From contig JAFSSS010000001.1 of the NCBI GenBank assembly GCA_017450925.1, forward strand, positions 1 through 35,166: 35,166 bases of DNA, in the 5' to 3' direction. Under the pieces are notes generated by a model, which was given only the letters and a program-made list of their open reading frames with translations, was not told the DNA's origin and ran no database searches. Position numbers and translations under genes: made by a program. Below, one piece after another: positions 16,201-25,400 of the stretch. The DNA comes from Ruminococcus sp. GTDB lineage: Bacteria; Bacillota; Clostridia; Oscillospirales; Ruminococcaceae. How positions within the stretch are numbered: the stretch's first letter is position 1; every line of letters begins with the position of its first letter.

Positions 16201-17743
16201 GGCTGCTGACGATGCTTTCAAGCGAGACATTCAGCTCCTTCAGCTCGTTTATATCGGACGCGATATAGCGGGTGCGCTTTTCGCTGTCCCACACATGGGG
16301 CAGCCACTTCACATACTCCAGCCTGCTTCGGTATTCCTCGTCATAGATGAACACGAACTTTACCTCCTCGCTGCTGTAAAGAGCAGCAAGCTGGAATATT
16401 ATCCCGTCTGCAAGTGCGGGCAGCCTGTCGCTGTCGCTGACTATGCCGGAGACATATTTTTCCTTCAGTGAATAGCTGATTGGGATGTTGTGCAGAAGCT
16501 TCGGCCTATCACAGAGGTCGTAAAGCTCCGCCTCGAGGTTGTCGTCGTTGAGGGAGAACTTCCTTTCTGCGCAGGATATCTCCGCATCAAGCCTTCCCTC
16601 GCCTGTTCCCACGCGGACAAGGAGGAAATCATTCTGCGTCCTGCTTCTGTCCCAAAGGTCGTTCCTAAGCCGGAGTATCCTGTCCTCGCAGTCCCCGACG
16701 GGGACGATGTTCTCACGGAGTATCTCCTCCTGCACCCGGCAGGTCTCGTTTATGCTGACCTCTATTTCGGCGAGGTACTCTCTGTATTTCTTCTGTCTAA
16801 GCTCTTCCTTTTTGTGCTTTCTTCTTTTCTCGTATTTCTTTGTTATAAGCGGCAGGAAAAGTGAGCCCACCAGCATTGCTCCGCCCATTACGGCAGATGT
16901 AACGTTCCTGCTGACAATGGCATTCACCAGTGTGATTGCCGACATTAGCCCCATTGCGATAGAGGAGCCTGCCACGAGTATAAAGGGCATCTCCTCGCCC
17001 ACAGGGCTCTGAGGCGGCGAATCTATTCTGAAGGCGGCTGTCTCGATATCCTTCTTAAATCTCGGAGAGATATAAAAGCTCTCCTGCTCGGCAAGCTCGT
17101 ACTCGTCATCCTCTGCGGGCTCCACAGGCTGACGGATAAATCTGACGAGCCTGTCAGTCACGGTAACGCTGCCGTCGGGATCATTGAACGCTATGAAATT
17201 CTTTCCCACAACGGCACGGAAGCCCATGATAAAGACGGTATCGCCTATTTCAAGATCGGTCTCGGTGATGCGCTTTTCGTTGACAAAGGTGCCGTTAGTG
17301 CTGCCGAGATCGGATATATGCCACCTTTGTGCCGTAAAGCTTAGCCTTGCGTGAGCAGATGAAACAAAGGGATTGCGAAACAGTATATCGCAGTCCTCGC
17401 TGCGCCCGATAAGGAACTGTGCATCGTCTCTGACAAGATACTTGGTGAAGATCTGCCTGTCGTCGGTGATAGGCTCGGTAAAGACGATCGTATTCATATC
17501 CTCGCCGCGCTTGAGGCTGTAAATATGCAGCGGCTCCAGCACTGCCGACCTTACGGGAGCAAGGTCATCGTCCGTGACCTGTACATTGCGGTTCGATCTT
17601 AGCTGCCAGCTGTCGTCAGACGCCTCGATGCTAAGCAGTCTCTCGGTGCTGTCGGCTGACTCGTATATCCAGTACTGACCCTTGACCTTCTGCGGGAGGG
17701 TGAGCGTACTGATGCTTTCATTGCTGATTTTGGTAACGATCAT
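13193..17743 (-). CDS. essC: Type VII secretion ATPase EssC/YukBA (FHA-FHA-FtsK/SpoIIIE)
   Basis: 1516 residues, the usual EssC size. An N-terminal degenerate FHA-like domain (1-95) precedes a canonical FHA domain (100-185) with GRS at 113-115, SSAH at 128-131 and GSTNGTF at 147-153. Two membrane helices follow (about 253-276, 282-300), then a basic linker. The first motor domain has Walker A GMTGSGKS with Lys700 and a hydrophobic IDYK Walker B-like strand. The second has GTQGSGKT with Lys1042. A third, degenerate domain occupies roughly 1280-1480. It is the first gene of the minus-strand operon, with AGGAG before ATG 17743. It powers and gates export of WXG100 substrates. The intact FHA residues suggest it reads phosphothreonine. 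Confidence 0.95.
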   Translation of the reverse strand: MIVTKISNESISTLTLPQKVKGQYWIYESADSTERLLSIEASDDSWQLRSNRNVQVTDDDLAPVRSAVLEPLHIYSLKRGEDMNTIVFTEPITDDRQIFTKYLVRDDAQFLIGRSEDCDILFRNPFVSSAHARLSFTAQRWHISDLGSTNGTFVNEKRITETDLEIGDTVFIMGFRAVVGKNFIAFNDPDGSVTVTDRLVRFIRQPVEPAEDDEYELAEQESFYISPRFKKDIETAAFRIDSPPQSPVGEEMPFILVAGSSIAMGLMSAITLVNAIVSRNVTSAVMGGAMLVGSLFLPLITKKYEKRRKHKKEELRQKKYREYLAEIEVSINETCRVQEEILRENIVPVGDCEDRILRLRNDLWDRSRTQNDFLLVRVGTGEGRLDAEISCAERKFSLNDDNLEAELYDLCDRPKLLHNIPISYSLKEKYVSGIVSDSDRLPALADGIIFQLAALYSSEEVKFVFIYDEEYRSRLEYVKWLPHVWDSEKRTRYIASDINELKELNVSLESIVSSRLSMNEQELEDVMPYYIVFSMSRRLFVRSEMIRKILGCKNNIGFSIVTFNKELRELPKECSMVVEIDGMSGKLYDKNDVSGSSIPFLPDIFLDHDPRMLAVKLANVVSDDIAGGFKLPATLTFLEMFGVGKVEHLNALARWKENDPTKSLGAAVGVDALGDTFVLDLHEKFHGPHGLVAGMTGSGKSEFIITFILSLAVNFHPNEVAFILIDYKGGGMAKSFEKLPHTAGIITNLDGSAIKRSLISIESELKRRQSIFADVSRKLGISNIDIYKYQKLYREGTVSEPLQHLFIISDEFAELKTQQPEFMTQLVSAARIGRSLGVHLILATQKPSGVVDDQIWSNSRFKVCLKVQERADSMDMLKCPDAAELSDTGRFYLQVGYNELFELGQSAWAGAPYIPSDKPFTDKARSVSVIDRCGHTIRQAKIDRNQHLYAGAKKQLDAITAYLTGIADEENIRIRPLWLDPIPAVILIDSVKEKYGAVSKPYVLEPVIGEYDDPVNQRQCLLRLPISEEGNAVVFGTQGSGKTSFINAMLHSLISGHTPEEVNIYILDFASETLRAFAGAPHVGDVMLSYEDEKIGNLIKMLTEQIKKRKKLFADHGGDYASYISSGAGKVPSLVVVINGYTAFRETYQEHSEFITLLAREGVKYGIYFVITSLSIAGVGFRMMQNFKQLISLQLNDSSEYASIVGKTDGLYPSACKGRGLIKLDRIYEFQTAFLTEEKVPFGFIREFCRKANADFTGKKAQNVPVLPERVDAEFLSSYIDTAHPLSIPVGVEKESMNVLYYPFGNDYANQLLSQGEESGRLAADICDLLASHLAFRGYVLDMPGLAGRVPAGMKLCTSESECIEAVDALFDSAVERNNNFKDAAEGRAEARDFEPLLIVVTSLSRLYEVLSDEGQQKLDLILEKGRTEYKMNVIFAEREDKLPALKIKKWYRMQLSAQDGIWAGPGFASQYYLTPVRSDAQTKAGITEEYGFALQKGRAVLIKLLKSEREDDPNG

Positions 17744-17819
17744 ATAAACGGCTCCTTGAAAGAGTAGAGGTATTCTCTCTGCTGCAGCAAGGCAGCAGAT
17801 CTCAAATCATTACGGGAAC

Positions 17820-17828
17820 ATTATATCA
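17820..17828 (-). promoter_or_regulatory. Extended -10 promoter of the T7SS operon
   Basis: On the minus strand TGATATAAT (17828-17820) gives an extended -10 (TGnTATAAT). No good -35 is visible. It lies 77 bases upstream of essC. Confidence 0.6.
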
Positions 17829-17935
17829 CAGCTCTTTCCGAATTGCACCACACAATAAGGTAGTCAAAGCGAATTATTTCGCATCCTGCCGCCTGATCAC
17901 CTATACTTTTGTGTGGCGCGGAAATCAAAGCCTTA

Positions 17936-17944
17936 TGGTATAAT
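17936..17944 (+). promoter_or_regulatory. Extended -10 promoter of the kinase/phosphatase operon
   Basis: TGGTATAAT (17936-17944) is an extended -10 about 45 bases upstream of the first PP2C gene, without an obvious -35. It is divergent from the essC promoter, with about 110 bases between the two. Confidence 0.6.
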
Positions 17945-17988
17945 TTGACCTGTATTATTATAACTGTTTTGGGGACGGAGAAGCTTAT

Positions 17989-18720
17989 ATGATAACATAT
18001 TCCATATACACCTCCGCAGGGTCAAGGCCTGTCAACGAGGACAGTGCGGCCGTGTTTGAAAACAACGGCAGATACTGCTTTATCCTCTGCGACGGCCTCG
18101 GCGGTCACGGAATGGGTGACGCTGCGTCACAGCTGGTAACAAGATGCTTCGGCGAATACTTTCAGCAGTCGGACAGCTGCGGGGACTTTCTGGCTCCCGC
18201 CTTTGAGATAGCACAGGGAAGCCTGCTGGGGGAACAGCGCAGGCTGGGAGCAGAGCGAAAAATGAAGACTACAGCGGTCTGCGCGGTCACCGACGGTGCC
18301 AGCGCATTTATCGGCCACGTCGGGGACTCAAGGTTCTACTGCTTCAGACGCAATAAAGTCAAAATGCGCACCCTTGACCACAGCGTTCCGCAGATGCTGG
18401 TAATGTCGCGGGAGATCAAGGAGAGCGAGATACGAAACCACCCGGACAGGAGCCTTTTGCTAAGAGTTATGGGCGTGCCTTGGGAGGAGCCAAAATACGA
18501 GCTTGAAAAGCCTGTCCCGCTGCATAAGTGTCAGGCATTCCTGCTCTGCTCCGACGGGTTCTGGGAGCTTATCGAGGAGAGCGATATGTGTTCGACGCTG
18601 AAAAACAGCAACAACGTGCAGGAGTGGCTGATGTCGATGTCCGAGATTGTCCGCAGAAACGGCGAGGGCAGGGATATGGACAACAACACGGCTATCGCTG
18701 TCTGGACGGATCAGAAATAG
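17989..18720 (+). CDS. PP2C-family Ser/Thr protein phosphatase
   Basis: 243 residues, cytoplasmic, a complete PPM/PP2C domain. Metal-binding and catalytic motifs: NED at 16-18, DGLGGHG at 35-41, GHVGDSR around Asp113, SDG with Asp189, and a final DNNTAI. It would remove phosphate from Ser/Thr, opposing the kinases encoded downstream. ATG 17989 has a GGAG site 10 bases upstream. First gene of the plus-strand operon, divergent from essC. Confidence 0.92.
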   Translation: MITYSIYTSAGSRPVNEDSAAVFENNGRYCFILCDGLGGHGMGDAASQLVTRCFGEYFQQSDSCGDFLAPAFEIAQGSLLGEQRRLGAERKMKTTAVCAVTDGASAFIGHVGDSRFYCFRRNKVKMRTLDHSVPQMLVMSREIKESEIRNHPDRSLLLRVMGVPWEEPKYELEKPVPLHKCQAFLLCSDGFWELIEESDMCSTLKNSNNVQEWLMSMSEIVRRNGEGRDMDNNTAIAVWTDQK

Positions 18721-18738
18721 CTCGGAGGAGGTGCAGGC

Positions 18739-19536
18739 TTGATAAATCAGAATGACAATTACAGTCTCTTCACTGAAAACAGCAGTCTGGAGCTTGCTGT
18801 ATTCTCCTCTGTGGGAGGACGGCCGGATCAGCAGGACAGCTCCGGCTACGACATGGACGATGAAGGGCTTATCACGGTCGTTTGCGACGGCATGGGCGGT
18901 CACGACGGCGGAAAGCTGGCAAGCTCGCTGGCTGTCTCGGAAATGCTGGAGCTTTACGCCGGACGGGATGCCTCAAAGCCGGAGGCCGATATGCTTATGG
19001 ACTCGGCAGAGCTGATCGACAGCCACGTTGCCGGGCTTTCCTTTCCCGACGGAACAAGGATGCAGGCAGGGACGACTATAGTATGCGCCGCCGTCCGTCA
19101 AGGCAGACTGCATTATCTGTCGGTGGGCGACAGCAGGATATATCTGCTTAGAAACGGTGAGCTGTCCTGCCTTACCACAGACCACAACTATTTCACCAAG
19201 CTTCGTACAGACTATCTCAACGGCAGGCTCTCTGCCGCACAGTATGAAGCAGAGGCATCAAAGGGCGAGGCGCTGGTCAGCTTTCTCGGGGTGGGCGGTC
19301 TTTCGATGATAGACTGCAATCATACGCCCATAGAGCTTCTGCCCGAGGACAGGCTCCTGCTGACCACAGACGGCCTCTACAAGCTTTTGGAAGATAACGA
19401 TATCCGCGAGATACTCGAAGGCTTCACCAATATAAGCGATGCCCTCCAGGCCTTTGAGATGAAGGCACGGAGGATATCATCGCACAGCGGCATTGCCCGC
19501 GACAATATGACTGCAGCGATAATCAAAGTAAAATAA
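18739..19536 (+). CDS. PP2C-family Ser/Thr protein phosphatase, second copy
   Basis: 265 residues with PP2C motifs: QQD at 31-33, DGMGGHDGG at 50-58, VGDSR with Asp131, TTDG, and a C-terminal DNMTAAI. It is clearly divergent from the preceding phosphatase, so this is not a recent duplication. The start is TTG 18739 with a strong GGAGGAGG site seven bases upstream; no ATG fits. A 19-residue extension precedes the domain. Gap to the preceding gene is 18 bases. Confidence 0.9.
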   Translation: MINQNDNYSLFTENSSLELAVFSSVGGRPDQQDSSGYDMDDEGLITVVCDGMGGHDGGKLASSLAVSEMLELYAGRDASKPEADMLMDSAELIDSHVAGLSFPDGTRMQAGTTIVCAAVRQGRLHYLSVGDSRIYLLRNGELSCLTTDHNYFTKLRTDYLNGRLSAAQYEAEASKGEALVSFLGVGGLSMIDCNHTPIELLPEDRLLLTTDGLYKLLEDNDIREILEGFTNISDALQAFEMKARRISSHSGIARDNMTAAIIKVK

Positions 19537-19552
19537 ACAGGAGTGACCTATC

Positions 19553-20506
19553 ATGAGAAAAGCACAGTGTACCAATATGCATTATTTCGACGCGGATGCA
19601 TATGCTGTCTGCCCCCACTGCGGAGCCCCGGAGCGGCGCGAAGAGGCAGCGGCACCGGCTTCCGAGTCTGCTGCCGGCAAGAGCAGCCCCAAGTTTAGGA
19701 TGCCCTTCTTCGGCGGACATAAGAATGCCGGACAGGAGCAGGCTCCCCAGCCCGCACCTGCACCCGCCCCTGCACAGCATACATATCCCGGGCAGCCTGC
19801 TCCGCAGCAGAGCCCGGTACAGGGCTATCCTCCGCAGCAGAATGCCCAGCCCTATCAACCGCAGCAGGCCTATGACCCGATGCAGCAGTACAGACCCGCC
19901 CCGCAGCAGCCGGCACCGGCTCCCGTTCAGCGGATGCCCGCACCCGCTCCGGAGCCTGTACAGCCTGTTCAGCAGACCCCGCCTCCGGCACAGCCGGCAG
20001 CCGACCAGCACACCGTGAGCATCCACCGTGTGAACACACAGAAGCCTGTCCAGCCCGAGGCGAATGAACAGACTGTACAGACGCCCAAGCTCCCGGAGGC
20101 TGCTGACAATACCGGCAAGACCGTGGGCTATTTCAACGGCGGGAGCGCCAAGAGAGACCCTGTTGCAGGCTGGCTCGTATGCCTCAAGGGTGCCAATCAA
20201 GGTGCAAGCTTTGAGCTTGCTGCCAAAAAGAATACTATCGGCAGACTTTACGGGAACGACGTTGTGCTTGAAAACGAACCGCAGGTCTCGAGAGAAAGTC
20301 ATGCCGTCATCAATTACGACTACAAGAAGTCCGATTTCTACCTGCTGCCCTCAAACGGCGAGAGCCCTTATCTCAACGATGATATCGTGCTTGACCCCAA
20401 AAAGCTGAAGGCCTTTGACAAGATCGAGATCGGCGGCTGTCTGCTGCTGTTCGTTCCGCTCTGCGGCGAGGATTTCAGCTGGAGCGACTATATCAACGAG
20501 GAGTGA
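19553..20506 (+). CDS. Zinc-ribbon/FHA-domain protein with Pro/Gln/Ala-rich linker
   Basis: 317 residues. An N-terminal zinc ribbon (Cys6, His10, Cys20, Cys23) leads into a disordered linker (about 60-150) rich in P, Q and A. The C-terminal FHA domain (about 205-300) keeps IGR at 229-231 and SRESH at 246-250, so phosphothreonine binding is likely. Three Thr-Val sites (residues about 154, 174 and 190) precede the FHA domain, an arrangement reminiscent of GarA/OdhI, where a phosphorylated N-terminal Thr docks on the protein's own FHA domain. It probably links the neighbouring kinases to targets such as the T7SS. Gap to the next gene is six bases. Confidence 0.85.
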   Translation: MRKAQCTNMHYFDADAYAVCPHCGAPERREEAAAPASESAAGKSSPKFRMPFFGGHKNAGQEQAPQPAPAPAPAQHTYPGQPAPQQSPVQGYPPQQNAQPYQPQQAYDPMQQYRPAPQQPAPAPVQRMPAPAPEPVQPVQQTPPPAQPAADQHTVSIHRVNTQKPVQPEANEQTVQTPKLPEAADNTGKTVGYFNGGSAKRDPVAGWLVCLKGANQGASFELAAKKNTIGRLYGNDVVLENEPQVSRESHAVINYDYKKSDFYLLPSNGESPYLNDDIVLDPKKLKAFDKIEIGGCLLLFVPLCGEDFSWSDYINEE

Positions 20507-20512
20507 TAGAAG

Positions 20513-22462
20513 TTGAGCCTGTGTTACAGCTGCTTCAAGGAATATGACAGCCGGTTCGGGATCTGTCCGTTCTGCGGCAGTGAAACGATAACCGAACCGA
20601 AAGAGAAGATACATCTCCCTCCCGGCACCCTGCTGGCTGAACGGTATATCATCGGCACAGCGATCGGCGAGGGGGGCTTCGGTGTCGTATATAAAGCATA
20701 CGATCAGAAATTCGGATGCATAGTGGCTATAAAGGAGTTCTTCTCCTCAAGACTGTTCACCCGCTACCCCGGCGAGCGCGACGTCAAGGTAAGCAGGAAG
20801 AATGCAGAGGAATTCAAATACCGCAAGAACCGTTTTCTGACCGAAGCAAGGTTTATCGCAAGATACAACTCAAACAACAATATCGTGGGCGTGCTGGATC
20901 ACTTCGAGGAAAACGGCACGGCCTATATCGTTATGCAGCTGCTGCAGGGAGTTTCCCTAAGTCAGTACCTCGTTCAGAAGGGCGGAAAGATCGGCCGGGA
21001 CGAGGCCGTAAGCATAATCGAGCAGGTCTGCGCAGCGCTTCACGACCTGCACAAGGATAACATCATCCACTGCGACATCGCCCCGGACAACATCTTCCTC
21101 CTTGACGGGCTCAAGGTCAAGGTCTTTGATTTCGGCGCTGCAAAGCTGGCGGACAGTGAGGACGTTGCAATAGACATATGCATGAAGCCCGGATACTCCC
21201 CGCCGGAGCAGTACGACCAGAGCAACAATCTGGGTGCATGGACGGATATCTATGCCGTGGGAGCTACCCTTTACCATATGCTTTCGGGCATCAAGCCGGA
21301 CGAATCGACCAACCGCAAGGTGGCGGACACCGTCGTCCCGCTGCATCAGCTTGACCCGGAGATCCCGGAGAATTTGAGCAACACCGTCATGAAGGCTATG
21401 GCCGTGGAAAAGCATATGCGATTTCGCAGCGTAGATGAACTGACTGCCGCCCTTGCCGGCGAGAAAAAGGTGGTCTCGCTTGAAAAGGAAAAGAAACGCC
21501 GCAGGCTCAAAAGGCTCGGCGGTATCGCGGCCGCCTGCCTTTTGGCGGCGGGAGCGGGGCTGCTGGTCTGGAACGCCTATTCCGATAAAAGAACAGAGCA
21601 GTATCTTGAGCCGGCAGAGCTTTCGGTATGGTACTCCGTCAGCGAGGGCTCGGGTGAGCAGGCAGCAATGGAAAGCATCAAAGAGGATTTCGAAAGCAAG
21701 TTCCCGGATGTAAAACTGGAACTGAAGGCTATCCCCGAAGCAGCCTACGAGGCCGAGATCAGAGGAGCTGTCGAGAGCGGCTCACTTCCCCAGCTTTTTG
21801 AGAGCAGCGGTCTGTCTGACGAGCTGCTTGACACAGCGCGGGACGTTCAGAGTGTAACAGGCTCCGAGCAGGCACGGGACTGCCTGTTCCTTGATATGTA
21901 CAACGACTACTACAGCACGAGCAAAAGAGTCCCGCTGGCGATAGAGGCTCCCGTAGCCTGTGTCATCACCGCGGGAAAGACCTCGGTGAGCTATGAAGGA
22001 AACGTGTTCTCCGAGCTTTCAGATCTCGGCACCGACAGCATTGCGATCGACGATGACTGCCGCGGACTGATAGAGAAGAATTTCAGCAGTGACTGGCTGC
22101 CGGAGAGCAGCTTCATGGACAACGAGAGCAACACCTGTGCGGTGATGCTCTCCTCAACGATGCATATAAACGACGTCCGCACCAAGCTGACGAAATACGA
22201 GAAGAAATTCGTTTTCGCCGGAGCAGACAAGGTCAAATGCGATTTCATCTACGAGTGGAGCCTCGGCAGGGGCAGCAAAAGCCAGGAAAAGGCTGCCGAC
22301 AGGCTGCTCTGCTGGATGCTGGGCAATGTTTATCAGAACAAGCTTATGGTCAGCATAGCCTCTGACGGACAGATACCGCTGAACCGCGACTGCTTCGATG
22401 ACAAGTGCAGCGGAAGAAACTACGCCGGCATAAAGGATGTCTGTAAGAATTATGTTTTTTGA
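20513..22462 (+). CDS. Transmembrane Ser/Thr kinase with extracellular solute-binding-protein-like domain
   Basis: 649 residues. A zinc ribbon (CYSC...CPFC, 4-21) comes first. The kinase domain (about 43-315) has GEGGFG at 52-57, VAIK with Lys74, HCD at 186-188 and DFG at 206-208. HRD is changed to HCD, while the catalytic Asp and Asn remain. A basic segment and one membrane helix (about 336-354) follow. The extracellular part (366-649) begins SVWYSVSEGSGEQA, continues with a FPDVKLELKAIP strand, and ends with a helix (EKAADRLLCWML) and DGQIPLNRD. These are landmarks of ABC-transporter family 1 solute-binding proteins. The start is TTG 20513. A ligand-sensing kinase is inferred from this architecture. 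Confidence 0.85.
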   Translation: MSLCYSCFKEYDSRFGICPFCGSETITEPKEKIHLPPGTLLAERYIIGTAIGEGGFGVVYKAYDQKFGCIVAIKEFFSSRLFTRYPGERDVKVSRKNAEEFKYRKNRFLTEARFIARYNSNNNIVGVLDHFEENGTAYIVMQLLQGVSLSQYLVQKGGKIGRDEAVSIIEQVCAALHDLHKDNIIHCDIAPDNIFLLDGLKVKVFDFGAAKLADSEDVAIDICMKPGYSPPEQYDQSNNLGAWTDIYAVGATLYHMLSGIKPDESTNRKVADTVVPLHQLDPEIPENLSNTVMKAMAVEKHMRFRSVDELTAALAGEKKVVSLEKEKKRRRLKRLGGIAAACLLAAGAGLLVWNAYSDKRTEQYLEPAELSVWYSVSEGSGEQAAMESIKEDFESKFPDVKLELKAIPEAAYEAEIRGAVESGSLPQLFESSGLSDELLDTARDVQSVTGSEQARDCLFLDMYNDYYSTSKRVPLAIEAPVACVITAGKTSVSYEGNVFSELSDLGTDSIAIDDDCRGLIEKNFSSDWLPESSFMDNESNTCAVMLSSTMHINDVRTKLTKYEKKFVFAGADKVKCDFIYEWSLGRGSKSQEKAADRLLCWMLGNVYQNKLMVSIASDGQIPLNRDCFDDKCSGRNYAGIKDVCKNYVF

Positions 22463-22483
22463 TGCAATAAGGAGTGATATGAA

Positions 22484-25400
22484 TTGAGCAAGCGCTGTAT
22501 GGGCTGTATGGAGCTGTATGACGATAAGTTCGATATTTGCCCGCATTGCGGCTTCTGCGAGGGAGAAAAGGCAGAAGAGGCAATACACATGGATCCCGGA
22601 ACGCTGCTGCATAATCGCTATATCATCGGCAGAGTGCTGGGCTACGGCGGGTTCGGAGTTACATATCTCGGCTGGGACGGAAAGCTGCAGATAAAGGTAG
22701 CAATAAAGGAATACCTCCCAAGCGAGTTTTCGAGCCGCATCCCGGGACAGACCGTCGTCACCGTATTCAGCGGCGAAAAGCACCAGCAGTTCTATGACGG
22801 CCTCAACAAGTTCGTTGACGAGGCCAAAAGGCTGGCTCAATTTCAAAACGAAAGCGGCATCGTAAAGATCTTTGACAGCTTTATCGAAAACGATACGGCT
22901 TATATAATCATGGAGTATCTTGAGGGCGAGACCCTCGGTGCAAGACTGGAGAGAGACAAGGTCATCCCGGAAAAGGAGGCCTGTGAGATGCTTGCGCCCA
23001 TATTCAGCTCCCTGCAGGCTGTCCACGCGCAGGGGATAATCCACAGGGACATAGCCCCGGATAACATCTTTCTTACCAAAAACGGCGATGTTAAGCTTAT
23101 CGACTTCGGTGCCTCGCGCTATGCCACCACCTCTCACAGCCGAAGCCTTACGGTAGTTGTAAAGCAGGGCTATTCGCCGGAGGAGCAGTACCGCAGCCGC
23201 GGAGATCAAGGACCGCACACCGATGTTTATGCTTTAGCGGCAACGATGTACAAAATGCTGACCGGCAAAACTCCTCCGGACGCTATGGAGCGCCGCTCAC
23301 GCAAGGAGAGCTTCAATAAGGAGATACTTGTTGAGCCCCACGTCGCCAACAAGCAGGCGAACATCTCCCTCACTGTGGAAAACGCCGTGCTGAACGCTAT
23401 GAATATCCGCATCGAGGACAGAACGCCGGACATCAAGACCTTCTACGAAGAGCTTACTGCCGAGAAGCCTGCCAAAAGGCGTGCCGGCAGTATCCGGAAG
23501 ATAGATGTTTACAGGTGGCCGCTGTGGCTGAAGATACTTGTGCCGACAGCACTTTGCGCAGCACTTGTTTTTGGCGTGCTGCTGATAACGGGAGTCATCT
23601 CCTTCAAGTCGCCCTACTCCACGGTGGTAGCCGTGCCGGAGGGCTATGTTGAGGTGCCGGATGTTGAGAACACCGATCATCAAGAGGCCATAGAGGTGCT
23701 TAGCAGCTGCGGGCTGCTGCCCTCGGTCTCCGGCAATATCCAGTCGGAATATATCGAGACGGGAAAGATAATCCTGCAGGATCCCATAGGAGGGGCTTAT
23801 GTGCTGAAGAACTCCACTGTCGAGCTGATGCTTAGCAGCGGCAAGGAGGTACTTTCCCCCACAGGCGATCAAGCGACAATGCCCTTTGTCATCGGCGACC
23901 TTGAGGCCGATGCGATAGAAAAGCTGGATAAAGCAGGTCTTGCCTATCCCGATATAGAATATCAGTACAGCGACACTGTCAAGGAGGGCTGTGTTATCTC
24001 TGCCGACAGAGAATACGGCGAAACAATGGAAATAGATACCAAGGTCAAGCTCGTTGTTTCCAAGGGCTTCGAGGCATTTGAGCTTCCCGGAGTTGTGGGA
24101 ATGGACCGCAAGGATGCCGAGGCTCTGCTATACGAGAAAAAGCTTGTGGTGGCCTATGAATACAGGAACACCTCCTCCGAAAAGGAAAACACCGTGCTTG
24201 AACAGTCACCCGCTGCGGGAAGCAGCGTGCGTGTGGGCGATACCGTCACCATAGTCGTTGCTATAAGTCAGAAGGTCGCCACTGTCCCGGATGTCAAGGG
24301 CATGAAGATCGACAAGGCAAAGAAGACCATTGAGGATGCGGGCTTTTCCTTCGCGGCAGGGACCGGCAGCACCTCCGGCGTTGTGGAATCACAGTCCCCC
24401 GAGGCTGGCAAGAGCCTTATCGAGGGCGGGACAGTAGTTGTCACCTTCAAGGCAGAGGAAAGGACGAACAGCACCACCGAGGCGACCAAGCGCCCCGATG
24501 AAACTGCCGCCCCGGTGACGACCGCCGCAACTGTTACTACTGCCTCGCAGACTCAATCCAAGCCCGCTGATACCACAAAGAAGACCACCACCGAAAGGTC
24601 CGCCGTCAAGAAAACAGTCAAGGTGTCGCTTAACGCTGCGGGAGGATCAGTCACCAGCAGCAGCATAACAGCCGAATACCCCGGCACCTACGGCAGCCTG
24701 CCTCAACCCCAGCGGCTGGGCTACAGCTTCAGCGGCTGGTACACCTCGGTCGAGGGCGGCTCCGCAGTGAAGTCCGGCTCACCTGTCGCAAGCTCGGGCG
24801 ATCACACCCTGTATGCTCACTGGCAGAAGAAGAGCTATACTCTTACACTGAACCCCAACGGCGGTTCAGTCTCACCGAACACCAAGTCTGTCGGCTACGG
24901 TGACGAATACGGTGTGCTGCCCAACCCCAAGAGGGATTACTACACCTTTAAGGGCTGGTTCACCGCCAAGGACGGCGGCAGCCAGGTCAGCAGCTCAACA
25001 AAGATGTCGGCAGCCGATACAGTTATCTATGCAAGGTGGGAGCAGAACGAGCTTAGCAGCTGGGTGCTTGCCTCAAATGTTCCGTCGGGAGCGACTGTTG
25101 AAAGCAGAAAGTGGAAATACACCCAGACCTCCTACACTCAAAGCACCAAGTCCAGTATGGCAGGCTGGACGGTCTATGACAAAAAGACCACCTACGGCGA
25201 CTGGAGCGGCTGGTCGGATAACGCAGTTTCCCAGTCCCCCACCCTGCAGGTCGAAACAAGGAACGATCACCGGCTCACCAGCTATAATCTTCACTGGTAC
25301 AGCTATACAAGCGGCGTTAACCGATATTATACAAATGTTAACCCCGGCCGCGGCTACTATGAGGCCACGACTTATACCAAGGAACAATTTGATGCCCATG

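Noticed and set aside
14396..16471. Long plus-strand frames of 301 and 379 codons opposite essC
   Set aside because: They lie wholly within the well-supported EssC gene, have Cys/His/Leu-rich shadow composition, no ribosome-binding site and no recognisable domains.
22154..23218. Minus-strand frame of 354 codons across the two kinase genes
   Set aside because: It is antisense to conserved parts of both kinases, and spans their junction; typical shadow frame in GC-rich DNA.
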